Origin: CAZSAA01 sp964604915
Lineage (GTDB): Bacteria > Patescibacteriota > Patescibacteriia > Patescibacteriales > UBA12465
DNA length: 15,905 nt
Assembly: GCA_964604915.1 (NCBI GenBank)
Contig: CAZSAA010000019.1
Location: 1 to 15,905 of the forward strand
Direction: 5' to 3'
Positions 7,323-13,781 of the stretch are shown here, in pieces. How positions within the stretch are numbered: position 1 is the stretch's first letter; each line of letters starts with the position of its first letter. The notes below the pieces were generated by a model, which did no database searches, was not told where the DNA came from, and was given only the letters and a program-made list of their open reading frames with translations. Made by a program: the position numbers and the translations under genes.

Positions 7323-7860
7323 CATCAATGGACAGGCGTTGGAATATGACTTCCATCGCCGTCGCCGTAGCCGCCACATCCGGGTATCGGTGTCCGCTTC
7401 CGGCCGGATATCTTTAGGGGTGCCATATTTCGTCAGCCGAGCGCGGGGTGAGAAATTTTTGCGGGAGAAATCCGTTTGGGTGATGGAGAAAGTGAAGGAC
7501 GCGGCATTTGCGGATAAGATAGCTTTGGGCGAAGATAGGGAAGACTACTTGGCCAAGAAGGAGAAGGCTAGGCAGATAGCGACGGAGAGAGCCGCCTATT
7601 TCAATGACAGATATTATGGTTTTCACGTGGAAAAAGTGAGGATAGGGAATCAGAAGAGCCGCTGGGGCAGTTGTTCGGCCAGTGGAGTGATAAGCTATAA
7701 TTATAAGATAATATATCTACCCGATGAACTGCGCGATTATATCATCGTCCATGAAATTTGCCACTTGAAAGAACTGAATCACTCACCTCGTTTCTGGCGT
7801 CTAGTCGGGCTGGCTGTACCAGATTGGGCTATATATCGCAAAAAACTCCATCTCCAATGA
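7303..7860 (+). CDS. YgjP/SprT-type zinc metallopeptidase (DUF45, M48-like)
   Basis: The 185-residue protein has the family's N-terminal beta-rich part with RRRRSRHIRVSVSASGRISL (19-38). The conserved QKSRWGSCS follows (117-125), then the zinc site HEICH (150-154) with the third ligand at H160 in ELNHSPRFW. It is a predicted cytoplasmic zinc protease without membrane segments. The ATG at 7303 gives the standard family N-terminus and a 20-base overlap with the nuclease gene. Longer starts from 7141 would lie deep within the nuclease frame and encode non-family sequence. Substrate unknown; SprT relatives degrade DNA-bound proteins, but YgjP's own role is not settled. Confidence 0.9.
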   Translation: MASFLIDINGQALEYDFHRRRRSRHIRVSVSASGRISLGVPYFVSRARGEKFLREKSVWVMEKVKDAAFADKIALGEDREDYLAKKEKARQIATERAAYFNDRYYGFHVEKVRIGNQKSRWGSCSASGVISYNYKIIYLPDELRDYIIVHEICHLKELNHSPRFWRLVGLAVPDWAIYRKKLHLQ

Positions 7861-7867
7861 ACGGGTA

Positions 7868-7896
7868 TTGACATATATCCGATAATCAACTATAAT
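7868..7896 (+). promoter_or_regulatory. consensus sigma70-type promoter
   Basis: A perfect TTGACA (7868-7873) and perfect TATAAT (7891-7896) are separated by the ideal 17 bases. It is the strongest promoter match in the window and implies high constitutive expression of the small zinc-ribbon gene. Predicted transcription start is at about 7903, giving a leader of about 58 bases. Confidence 0.93.
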
Positions 7897-7921
7897 TAGG
7901 GTATTAATAAATTAAGTTAGC

Positions 7922-7951
7922 GTTTTTAAAAAATCAGAGTTTTTTAAAAAC
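7922..7951 (+). promoter_or_regulatory. A/T-only leader hairpin before the zinc-ribbon gene
   Basis: Arms GTTTTTAAAAAA (7922-7933) and TTTTTTAAAAAC (7940-7951) are perfect reverse complements across a 6-base loop TCAGAG. Eleven of the twelve pairs are A-U. The hairpin lies wholly within the predicted leader and ends nine bases before the ATG. Each arm is also partly self-complementary, so it could pair in alternative ways. Function unknown; a temperature- or protein-sensitive leader structure is possible. Confidence 0.7.
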
Positions 7952-7960
7952 CAGCAGCAA

Positions 7961-8134
7961 ATGCAAAACAACGATTTTTCCAGAGCCCCGCGCCCTATGG
8001 TGCAAGGTAACTGGACTTGCTCACAATGTGGAGCAGCCATCACCGAACTTCCTTTCGAACCGGATGGAGAGAGACCAGTATTCTGCCGCGATTGTCATCG
8101 CCAGAAAGCTCCTCGCACCCCGAGAAGATTCTAA
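7961..8134 (+). CDS. small CxxC/CxxC zinc-ribbon protein
   Basis: This 57-residue protein has a basic Pro/Arg N-terminus, then CSQCG (C20, C23) and FCRDC (C42, C45) separated by 18 residues containing ITELPFEPDGERPVF. The C-terminus is basic (RTPRRF). It matches the small CxxC-x17-CxxC domain type widespread in Patescibacteria, with one extra residue in the spacer. The four cysteines almost certainly bind one zinc ion. The basic tails suggest nucleic-acid or ribosome contact, but no function is established. It is a single-gene unit between its own consensus promoter and a strong terminator. No Shine-Dalgarno sequence is visible. Confidence 0.9.
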   Translation: MQNNDFSRAPRPMVQGNWTCSQCGAAITELPFEPDGERPVFCRDCHRQKAPRTPRRF

Positions 8135-8161
8135 GTTTATATATTGAAAGTATACGAACTG

Positions 8162-8195
8162 ACAAAAGCCGCTTCTAGCGGCTTTTGTGTTTTTT
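8162..8195 (+). terminator. rho-independent terminator of the zinc-ribbon gene
   Basis: A perfect 11-bp stem (8162-8172 with 8178-8188, core AAAAGCCGC/GCGGCTTTT) with loop TTCTA is followed by TGTTTTTT. It lies 28 bases after the stop codon. Its T-rich end overlaps the probable -35 region of the next promoter. Confidence 0.93.
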
Positions 8196-8213
8196 GCGCA
8201 GATTGGGTATAAT
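8185..8213 (+). promoter_or_regulatory. promoter for the helical protein-TspO operon
   Basis: A perfect TATAAT (8208-8213) lies 17 bases after TTGTGT (8185-8190). The -35 box coincides with the tail of the preceding terminator, a compact arrangement. The predicted start at about 8220 gives a 35-base leader. Confidence 0.65.
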
Positions 8214-8235
8214 TATAGGTATCGATAAATCATTT

Positions 8236-8256
8236 ATATTTTAACCCCTAAAATAT
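8236..8256 (+). repeat. inverted repeat covering the start codon of the helical protein
   Basis: ATATTTTA (8236-8243) and TAAAATAT (8249-8256) are perfect reverse complements around the loop ACCCC. The right arm includes the first two bases of the ATG at 8255. In RNA this would partly bury the start codon; a second ATG follows directly at 8258. It may be chance in A/T-rich sequence. Confidence 0.45.
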
Positions 8257-8614
8257 GATGGGTAACAATAATATGTTAGAAAGAATCATGGGCGGAAATC
8301 CGCGCCGCGAAGAGACCCCGGAAAAAGGCGAGGCGATCGTCAATCCGAGACAGAAGATCGAAGCCATGAAAATTGATAAGTATGCCTTAGAGACGGGCAT
8401 CAGGCTCAAGGAAGCGGATCAGGATGAATTAGTGGAGAAGATAGACCGCGAACTTATCTCCAACGTAAAGGAGACCTATATCCGCAAATTCGATGAACTA
8501 GAAGATGAGATCCGCGATGATGAGAATAGGATAAGTGTGCTTGAGGAAGCCATCTCTTCGCTAGAGGCTGGCGAGAAGATCGAATTGCCTGATGATAAAA
8601 TCTTAGCTAACTGA
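8255..8614 (+). CDS. small acidic helical protein of unknown function
   Basis: A 119-residue protein with a short flexible N-terminus (MMGNNNMLERIMGGNP) followed by charged helical sequence from about residue 35. The stretch at about 50-108 (many Glu, Asp, Lys and Ile with spaced leucines) looks like a coiled coil. There is no Cys, no membrane segment and no recognised motif. It has its own promoter, and its stop is one base before the TspO start, so the two are co-transcribed and probably translationally coupled. I do not recognise the family. Confidence 0.8.
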   Translation: MMGNNNMLERIMGGNPRREETPEKGEAIVNPRQKIEAMKIDKYALETGIRLKEADQDELVEKIDRELISNVKETYIRKFDELEDEIRDDENRISVLEEAISSLEAGEKIELPDDKILAN

Positions 8615-8615
8615 T

Positions 8616-9101
8616 ATGGATACTATCAAGAAGAAAGAAATCCTTCCGCTTATAATTTGCATTGCCATCCCTCTGGCGGCCGGTTTTATCGGCTCTATTT
8701 TCACGACGCCCGAAATTGGTAATTGGTATTCGACTTTGGTTAAACCCTCCTTTAATCCGCCTAGTTGGGTGTTTGGACCAGTCTGGACATTCTTATATTT
8801 CTTGATGGGGCTGGCGCTATTCGTAATTTGGCGATCAAAGCCTAGCAAGGAAAAACGTTTAGCATTGACAATGTTCGCTATCCAGTTGGTTTTCAATGTT
8901 CTTTGGTCCTTCGTTTTTTTCGGTGCCCATCTTCTTCTCTGGTCCTTGGTGGAGATATTGATTTTACTCAACCTCATCGCCCTGACCATTCGCGCTTTCG
9001 GGAGGATAAGGCGGCAAGCGGCGCTACTGCTCTTGCCGTACTGGCTCTGGGTAGTCTTCGCTACTTTCCTCACTTACTCTATTTGGAGATTGAATTGGTA
9101 G
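8616..9101 (+). CDS. tspO: TspO/MBR family membrane protein
   Basis: The 161-residue protein has the five-helix plan of TspO (peripheral benzodiazepine receptor) proteins, which bind porphyrins and related ligands in the membrane. Diagnostic sequence is WYSTLVKPSFNPPSWVFGPVWT (split here as WYSTLVKPSFN and PPSWVFGPVWT, about residues 37-58), QLVFNVLWSFVFFG (about 89-102) and LLPYWLWVVFATFLTYSIW in the last helix. Length is normal for the family. No heme biosynthesis or photosynthesis gene is nearby, so the ligand is unclear; stress or tetrapyrrole sensing is the known family theme. Confidence 0.95.
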   Translation: MDTIKKKEILPLIICIAIPLAAGFIGSIFTTPEIGNWYSTLVKPSFNPPSWVFGPVWTFLYFLMGLALFVIWRSKPSKEKRLALTMFAIQLVFNVLWSFVFFGAHLLLWSLVEILILLNLIALTIRAFGRIRRQAALLLLPYWLWVVFATFLTYSIWRLNW

Positions 9102-9118
9102 CGGTATCTCAAAAAAGA

Positions 9119-9147
9119 AAAAAAGACTGTCTTAGGCAGCCTTTTTT
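9119..9147. terminator. bidirectional terminator between tspO and the pilin gene
   Basis: Stem arms AAAAGACTG (9121-9129) and CAGCCTTTT (9137-9145) pair with one A-C mismatch. T-runs flank on both strands: TTTTTT on plus, and a longer run on minus opposite the A-rich 9111-9124. It sits between convergent genes and can end both transcripts. Confidence 0.8.
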
Positions 9148-9171
9148 GTAATCCAAGCATTCGTGGTGCGT

Positions 9172-9696
9172 TTAGTATAGGCAAATGCTCCAGATATAGC
9201 CGGTAGCTGCCGAACCGCCGTTAGGGGTAGCGAATCCTACTAAGGAAGTATCGTTTTCCAAAGTGAGCCGGAGCCTGGCTTTTACGTCGCCCGGGCAGTA
9301 TGTCCCGATGGCCGGGTAATCAGGCGTGAAATAGTAGTATAGGAAGTTTCCGCCTTTATCGCTCGGATCGTCCATATCAGGGGAGATTAGACCAGTAGCG
9401 GCCAGTCCGCGCATAAAGTTACCGTCCGCGCTATTGTCGTAGCCGGTAGCATCTGTGTCTGAGAGGGGTGGATAACCGCCGTTCTGGTCGTAATACATGT
9501 CGAGAGCGGTAACTAGTTGTCGCATATCGGCTGTCCGCCTAGCATCCCTAGCCTTTGATCTAGCTTGGTTCAAGGCGAAGATGGAAATAGTCGAGAGCAA
9601 ACCGATGATAGCGATCACGACTAAGAGTTCGATGAGGGTAAAGCCGGTTCTTTTAACTTTATCTTGTTGGTTGTAGTCTTTGTAATATAAAAGCAT
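9172..9696 (-). CDS. type IV pilin-like protein (type II secretion pseudopilin class)
   Basis: The 174-residue protein has a class III prepilin signal: 18 residues ending KVKRTG, cleavage before F19, then FTLIELLVVIAIIGLL with the conserved Glu at mature position 5. The rest of the N-terminal helix (RSKARDARRTADMRQLVTALDMYY) and the DQNGGYPP turn are typical of pseudopilins such as PulG and of the pilin-like proteins common in Patescibacteria. The C-terminal domain has two cysteines (in GTYCPGD and WSICLY) that could form a disulfide. It is probably a surface or pseudopilus subunit processed by a prepilin peptidase not encoded here. The only usable start, ATG at 9696, lies inside a terminator hairpin. 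Confidence 0.9.
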   Translation of the reverse strand: MLLYYKDYNQQDKVKRTGFTLIELLVVIAIIGLLSTISIFALNQARSKARDARRTADMRQLVTALDMYYDQNGGYPPLSDTDATGYDNSADGNFMRGLAATGLISPDMDDPSDKGGNFLYYYFTPDYPAIGTYCPGDVKARLRLTLENDTSLVGFATPNGGSAATGYIWSICLY

Positions 9697-9716
9697 AGCT
9701 CATTCGCTATGCTTTT
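9689..9716 (-). terminator. terminator of the copper operon, containing the pilin start codon
   Basis: A perfect 11-bp stem AAAAGCATAGC (9689-9699) with GCTATGCTTTT (9706-9716) and loop TCATTC; on the minus strand it is followed by a short U-rich stretch. It lies 35 bases after the copA stop. The complement of 9694-9696 is the pilin ATG, so the start codon is in the hairpin's 3' arm. Confidence 0.75.
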
Positions 9717-9745
9717 ATTATAGGGTATTATCTTTTCTCAGTAAA
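9717..9745 (-). promoter_or_regulatory. candidate pilin promoter
   Basis: On the minus strand a perfect TATAAT (9722-9717) lies 17 bases after TTTACT (9745-9740). The predicted transcription start, at about 9710, falls inside the terminator hairpin and only about 14 bases before the pilin ATG. The -10 box is convincing; the -35 box is weak. Confidence 0.55.
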
Positions 9746-9750
9746 CTTGA

Positions 9751-12015
9751 TTAAGAGAACCTCCGTTTGAGCGCCAACGCGTTGCTTATCACGCTCACAC
9801 TAGAAAATGACATGGCCAGCGCGGCTACTTCCGGACTTAGCAACCAGCCGAAGGGAGGGAAGAAGAGGCCGGCGGCCAGGGGAATAGCGATGATGTTATA
9901 GAAGAAGGCCCAGAAGAGATTCTGTTTCATGGTGCGTACCGTCCTCTTGGCGATCTCGATCGATAGCGGTAGGAGATTGAGATCGCCGCGCAACAGGGCG
10001 ACTCCAGCTGACTCCAAGGCGATATCGGAACCGGTATCCATGGCGATGCCCACGTTAGCTTCGGCTAAGGCAATGGAATCATTGATTCCATCCCCTATCA
10101 TCGCTACTTTCCGGCCGGCCGATTTCAATTTCTTGATATATTCCGCCTTGTCGAGCGGCGATACGCCGCCTATCACTTCATCGATCTCCAAGTTAGCAGC
10201 GATCGCCTCGGCCGAACTTTGCCGGTCACCGCTTAACATGATAGTTTTTAGTCCTTGGCGCTTGAGTTGTCCGAGTACGGTTGCGGCTTCCGGCTTGATA
10301 GTATCAGCAATCTGCATCAGGGCGATAAGGGTATCAGTTTTATATAGTCCGATGACGGTGCTGCTAGGGAGGCGGGAAGATAGCTTTCTTAGGTCATCTT
10401 CCTGAGCGCGGCCGATGAAGAAATTTTCTCCCGCTATCTTTCCTTTTATCCCTAATCCGGCCTGGACTCCCAACCCGTCTATCGGATGAAGGATTAGCCC
10501 CTTCTCGCTGGCTGCCGAGCTGAGAGCGCGGGCAATCGGATGGGTGGAGGCGGACTCCAGGCTGGCGGCAATCGATAGCGCTTCGTCCGCTTTGTATCCG
10601 CTGGCGATGATATCCAGAGCGGCGAGCGTCGGACGGCCGGAAGTGATAGTTCCCGTCTTATCGAACACCACTGTATCTACCTTAGCTAGTTCCTCTACCG
10701 CTTCCGCTGATTTGATCAATATCCCCTTGCGGCTGGCAGCTCCTACTCCGGCCATGATGGCCGCGGGAGTAGCTAAACCTAAGGCGCAAGGACAGGCGAT
10801 AGCGAGGACGCTGATGAAGCAGGCGAGGCCTAGTCCTAAAGCCATCTCTGATCCTAAAAATCGGGGACCGATGAGGAGCCAAGACGCTAGGGTGGTAAAG
10901 GCGAGGATGATGACCGTCGGCACGAAAATCCGGGATATCCGGTCAGCTAATTTCTGTCCGGGTGCCTTTGATTGCTGGGCAGCCGAGACCGATTCGATCA
11001 CCTTGGCTAACAAGGAATCCGCCAAGGAAGCACTGACGCGGATATCAAGCGAGCCGTTTTGATTTATGGTGCCGCCGATAACCTTTTCTCCGGCCGCTTT
11101 TTCTCTTGGTATCGGTTCGCCGCTTACCATTGATTCGTCGATATGCGCGCGACCGCTGACAATCAGTCCGTCACTTGGTATTTTCTCGCCCGCCTTCACC
11201 CGGATTATCTCGCCGACAATAAGCTTTTCGATTGGTACTTCTATCTCTTGCCCATCGCGAACAGCTAGCGCGGTTTTGGCTTGGAGTCCCATGAGCTTCT
11301 CGATCGCTTCACCCGCCCGTGCTTTTGTTTGATGCTCAAGATATTTTCCGAGGTATACGAAAGCGATCACTATCACCACTACGTCGAAAAAGTATATTTC
11401 CGGCAAACTGAGTCCCATCCTTATGCCCGGGAAGAGGAAGATGAGGGAGGAATATGCGAAGGCCACGCTGGTGCCGAGTCCGATCAGGGTGTCCATGCTG
11501 GCCCCCTTGCCGCGGATAAACATCGCTAAGCCCCGCAAGAAGGGCCGACCAGCGAGGTATAGTACCGCTATCGACGACAAGAAGGCGAAGCTATTCATCC
11601 AGAGCATCGGCAGTAACTCGAATCCGGGCGAGACCTTGGATCCGATTATCTGCCCGAGCATCAGCAGCAGGAGTAGGGAAGCGAGCGGTATGAGCAATAT
11701 CAAGCGTTTCTTTTCTTTGCCCAGTTCCTCCTGCCGGACGGACTTTATCTTCTGCCACCGGGAGAAGATATCGTCCTGCTCTTCGTTTATCACTAAGCCA
11801 TAGCCGAAAGGCACGAGTAGCTTCTTAGCTTCTTCCAAGGGGCTACTGTCAGGCGCATAGCTTATATCCGCTTGACCGGTCATCGCATTGACGCTGATAG
11901 AATTAATTCCAGGTACCTTCGATACTACCTTCTCGACGGTGCGGGCGCAGGCGGCGCAATGCATGCCGCTTATCGCCACCGTCTGTTTCTCGTATATCTT
12001 GTTGTTATTATCCAT
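9751..12015 (-). CDS. copA: Cu(I)-exporting P1B-type ATPase
   Basis: The 754-residue protein is a full-length P1B-1 ATPase that pumps Cu(I) out of the cytoplasm. One N-terminal heavy-metal domain has GMHCAAC (metal ligands C20, C23). Then come the first membrane helices, the actuator motif SGEP (298-301), the membrane metal site CPC (408-410), phosphorylation motif DKTGT (452-456), HP (492-493) and GDGIND (641-646). The last helices carry YN (706-707) and MSFSSVSV (735-742), the Cu-specific ligand positions of the family. All key residues are present. It is the last gene of the csoR-fusion-copA operon, 30 bases after the fusion gene, and is followed by a terminator. No Shine-Dalgarno sequence precedes the ATG. 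Confidence 0.97.
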   Translation of the reverse strand: MDNNNKIYEKQTVAISGMHCAACARTVEKVVSKVPGINSISVNAMTGQADISYAPDSSPLEEAKKLLVPFGYGLVINEEQDDIFSRWQKIKSVRQEELGKEKKRLILLIPLASLLLLLMLGQIIGSKVSPGFELLPMLWMNSFAFLSSIAVLYLAGRPFLRGLAMFIRGKGASMDTLIGLGTSVAFAYSSLIFLFPGIRMGLSLPEIYFFDVVVIVIAFVYLGKYLEHQTKARAGEAIEKLMGLQAKTALAVRDGQEIEVPIEKLIVGEIIRVKAGEKIPSDGLIVSGRAHIDESMVSGEPIPREKAAGEKVIGGTINQNGSLDIRVSASLADSLLAKVIESVSAAQQSKAPGQKLADRISRIFVPTVIILAFTTLASWLLIGPRFLGSEMALGLGLACFISVLAIACPCALGLATPAAIMAGVGAASRKGILIKSAEAVEELAKVDTVVFDKTGTITSGRPTLAALDIIASGYKADEALSIAASLESASTHPIARALSSAASEKGLILHPIDGLGVQAGLGIKGKIAGENFFIGRAQEDDLRKLSSRLPSSTVIGLYKTDTLIALMQIADTIKPEAATVLGQLKRQGLKTIMLSGDRQSSAEAIAANLEIDEVIGGVSPLDKAEYIKKLKSAGRKVAMIGDGINDSIALAEANVGIAMDTGSDIALESAGVALLRGDLNLLPLSIEIAKRTVRTMKQNLFWAFFYNIIAIPLAAGLFFPPFGWLLSPEVAALAMSFSSVSVISNALALKRRFS

Positions 12016-12045
12016 ATTATAGTTAGCTATTTTCTCTTATCTCCT

Positions 12046-13362
12046 TTACCTCTCTATCACTTCGATGACGCCGGTGTACATGCCCATGGAACAGGAGAAG
12101 GGAATCTTGCCGGCTTTAGTCGGGGTAAATTCGATGATATTTTCACCTAGTTGCAGTTGTTGTCGGATTTTTAGTGAGGGAACGATGAAGCTGCTGGCAC
12201 AGGAATACTGGGAGGTAGAAGTGATGATCCATTTGACTGGCCGTCCAGCTTCTACTTCGAAAGAGGTCGGATAATATCCATTGCCACGCTGTTCCATCCG
12301 TATCTCCAGCGGCTCCTCCTGGCTGGCATCTTCCGCTGCTATCGCTTCCTGCGTGTCAGCGGTCGCGGTCCGGATGAGTTTGGCACCACTGCTGGCGTTG
12401 AGGACGCCGAAGATGATTATCACCACGGCAATCGCCTTGAAAGCTAACTTGCCGCGGCTACTTTCGCCGGCCTTGTTGCCTAGTATGCCCATGCCGAGCA
12501 GGCCGGGGGCGGTACCGAGTGCAAACAGCGACATCGCCAAGGCACCGTCAACGAAATTGCCGGATTGGATGGCATATAGCTGCATAGCCTGGGTGAAGCC
12601 ACAAGGCAGGAAGAAGGTGAGTGCGCCGAGTGCCATGGTCTTCCACGTGGAAAATCCTCCTTCTTTATATCCGTTAATCTTTCTGGCTAATCCTTTGGGC
12701 AGGGCGATGAGGCTTTTAAAACGGGGACTGATGAGACTGAGGCCGACGGCGATTATCACGGCGGCGGTAAGGATATTGAGGATGCCGTTCGCTAGGGGGG
12801 ATGGAGCTAGGCTGGTGCCGAGCAGGCCCAATAATCCGCCTAGGATGAAGAATCCGGCTAAGCGGCCAGCGTTGAAGAATAGCTGGGGGATAGTCTTGGT
12901 GAGGCCATCGGCTTCGGGATGCTTGGCACTCCAAGCGGAAGATAGGGAAAGCACTAAGCCGCCGACAAGGGCCATGCAGGTCGAGACTCCGGCGACCAGC
13001 CCGATTAGTCCGGCGGAAGCGAGACTGAAGCCTTGTTGCGGCAGCAGGGAGCTGAAATCGAACCAGAAATACCCGGAAAGCACCAGGGCTAATATGATTA
13101 TCGCTGCGACGATGATGAGGGTGGAAGTCAGGCTGGAAGGTTGCTTCTCTTCTTGACCCAGGACATATCCCATGGGCTGGAGTTTCTTGTTGATCGCGGC
13201 GAGGTCTGGCTCGGCGCCCTCGTATTCGATGGTAGCCGTGTTATGGTGACGATCCACTTTTACCTTCTTTATCTTCCCGCCGCTATTTTTGATAGCGTCT
13301 TCGGTTATGAACTCGCAAGCCTCGCAGTGGAGGCCGCTGATAGGCAATGTCAGTTTGGGCAT
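12046..13362 (-). CDS. HMA - SafE/DsbD-like membrane - cupredoxin fusion protein
   Basis: The 438-residue protein joins three modules. Residues 1-70 are a heavy-metal domain with LHCEAC (C13, C16). Residues about 80-325 are a polytopic TauE/SafE or DsbD-like domain, with a conserved membrane cysteine in AGVSTCMALVGG (C129) and another in FFLPCGFTQAM (C254); these are the positions of a thiol pair in the CcdA/DsbD-related family. Residues about 350-438 form a cupredoxin-like domain with possible copper ligands C388, C424, M426 and M428 (FSCSMGMYTG). Databases often name such proteins sulfite exporter, but context and domains point to copper handling or thiol-copper chemistry. It lies between csoR and copA, four bases after csoR. 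Architecture is sure; biochemical role is inferred. Confidence 0.92.
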   Translation of the reverse strand: MPKLTLPISGLHCEACEFITEDAIKNSGGKIKKVKVDRHHNTATIEYEGAEPDLAAINKKLQPMGYVLGQEEKQPSSLTSTLIIVAAIIILALVLSGYFWFDFSSLLPQQGFSLASAGLIGLVAGVSTCMALVGGLVLSLSSAWSAKHPEADGLTKTIPQLFFNAGRLAGFFILGGLLGLLGTSLAPSPLANGILNILTAAVIIAVGLSLISPRFKSLIALPKGLARKINGYKEGGFSTWKTMALGALTFFLPCGFTQAMQLYAIQSGNFVDGALAMSLFALGTAPGLLGMGILGNKAGESSRGKLAFKAIAVVIIIFGVLNASSGAKLIRTATADTQEAIAAEDASQEEPLEIRMEQRGNGYYPTSFEVEAGRPVKWIITSTSQYSCASSFIVPSLKIRQQLQLGENIIEFTPTKAGKIPFSCSMGMYTGVIEVIER

Positions 13363-13366
13363 ATGG

Positions 13367-13639
13367 TTATCGGCTAGCGAGGCGGTCGACGGCCAGGATC
13401 TCCTTGACCATCTTTTCCTTGAGTGATTCGTTTTCCGAGCTCATGGCGTTCTTGAAGCAGGTCTTCAAATGGTTCTCCATGAGTTTCTGATGGGCAGACT
13501 TGAGCAGGCCAATAACGGCCAGGTTCTGCTGCATTATTTCCACGCAATAGCGGGAGTCTTCGACCATGCCGATCACGTTTTCCAGGGAAGTCCTGGCCTT
13601 GCGGAGGCTGGTGAGTATATCTTTCTGCTTGTTTTCCAT
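13367..13639 (-). CDS. csoR: CsoR-family copper-sensing repressor
   Basis: The 90-residue all-helical protein has the CsoR copper triad: C32, H57 and C61, with the same spacing (25 and 4) as Mycobacterium tuberculosis CsoR C36/H61/C65. The second helix YCVEIMQQNLAVIG and ENHLKTCF are family hallmarks. CsoR tetramers bind an operator when copper is low and release it on Cu(I) binding, de-repressing copper export. It is the first gene of its operon, directly behind a promoter that contains a G/C-tract palindrome, so autoregulation is very likely. Confidence 0.94.
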   Translation of the reverse strand: MENKQKDILTSLRKARTSLENVIGMVEDSRYCVEIMQQNLAVIGLLKSAHQKLMENHLKTCFKNAMSSENESLKEKMVKEILAVDRLASR

Positions 13640-13655
13640 ATCGTTTTATAATAAT

Positions 13656-13669
13656 CCCCGTACCTGGGG
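13656..13669. promoter_or_regulatory. probable CsoR operator
   Basis: CCCC and GGGG tracts flank a 6-base centre GTACCT, with outer TAAT/TATA context. This resembles the G-tract pseudopalindromes bound by CsoR-family repressors (TACCC...GGGTA type). It lies just downstream of the predicted csoR transcription start (about 13676), 17 bases before the start codon, where a bound repressor would block transcription. Confidence 0.75.
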
Positions 13670-13682
13670 TATAGGTAGTTGG

Positions 13683-13712
13683 ATTATAGCACCGGAGGGG
13701 AATCGGGGTCAA
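13683..13712 (-). promoter_or_regulatory. csoR operon promoter, extended -10
   Basis: On the minus strand TTGACC (13712-13707), an 18-base spacer and a perfect TATAAT (13688-13683) preceded by TGC, an extended -10 element. It precedes the operator at 13656-13669 and the csoR start at 13639. Confidence 0.85.
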
Positions 13713-13740
13713 TGGAGGAAGATAATTAGGCTGGGTTTTA

Positions 13741-13772
13741 TAACTATTGCCAAGGAAGTAGTTAATTGGTAA
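13741..13772 (+). promoter_or_regulatory. marR promoter with overlapping palindromes (probable autoregulatory operator)
   Basis: TTGCCA (13747-13752) and TAAACT (13770-13775) are 17 bases apart, putting the transcription start at about the ATG (13782), so the mRNA may be leaderless. Two staggered inverted repeats cover this promoter: TAACTA (13741-13746) with TAGTTA (13759-13764), perfect, and TTGCCAA (13747-13753) with TTGGTAA (13766-13772), one mismatch; each has a 12-base spacer. MarR dimers usually bind such palindromes at their own promoter. Binding is inferred. Confidence 0.6.
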
Positions 13773-13781
13773 ACTAAATCC

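Noticed and set aside
12281..13156. 291-codon open frame on the plus strand across the fusion gene
   Set aside because: Antisense to the clear HMA-SafE-cupredoxin gene; the translation is Pro/Ala/Ser/Arg-rich low-information sequence typical of a shadow frame.
12046..13362. Sulfite exporter function for the SafE-like fusion
   Set aside because: The copper-binding domains at both ends and the csoR-copA context fit copper or thiol chemistry better than sulfite transport.
13690..13709. Second CsoR operator between the -35 and -10 boxes, from two GGGG tracts
   Set aside because: The tracts are direct and do not form an inverted pair, so they do not form the usual palindrome.
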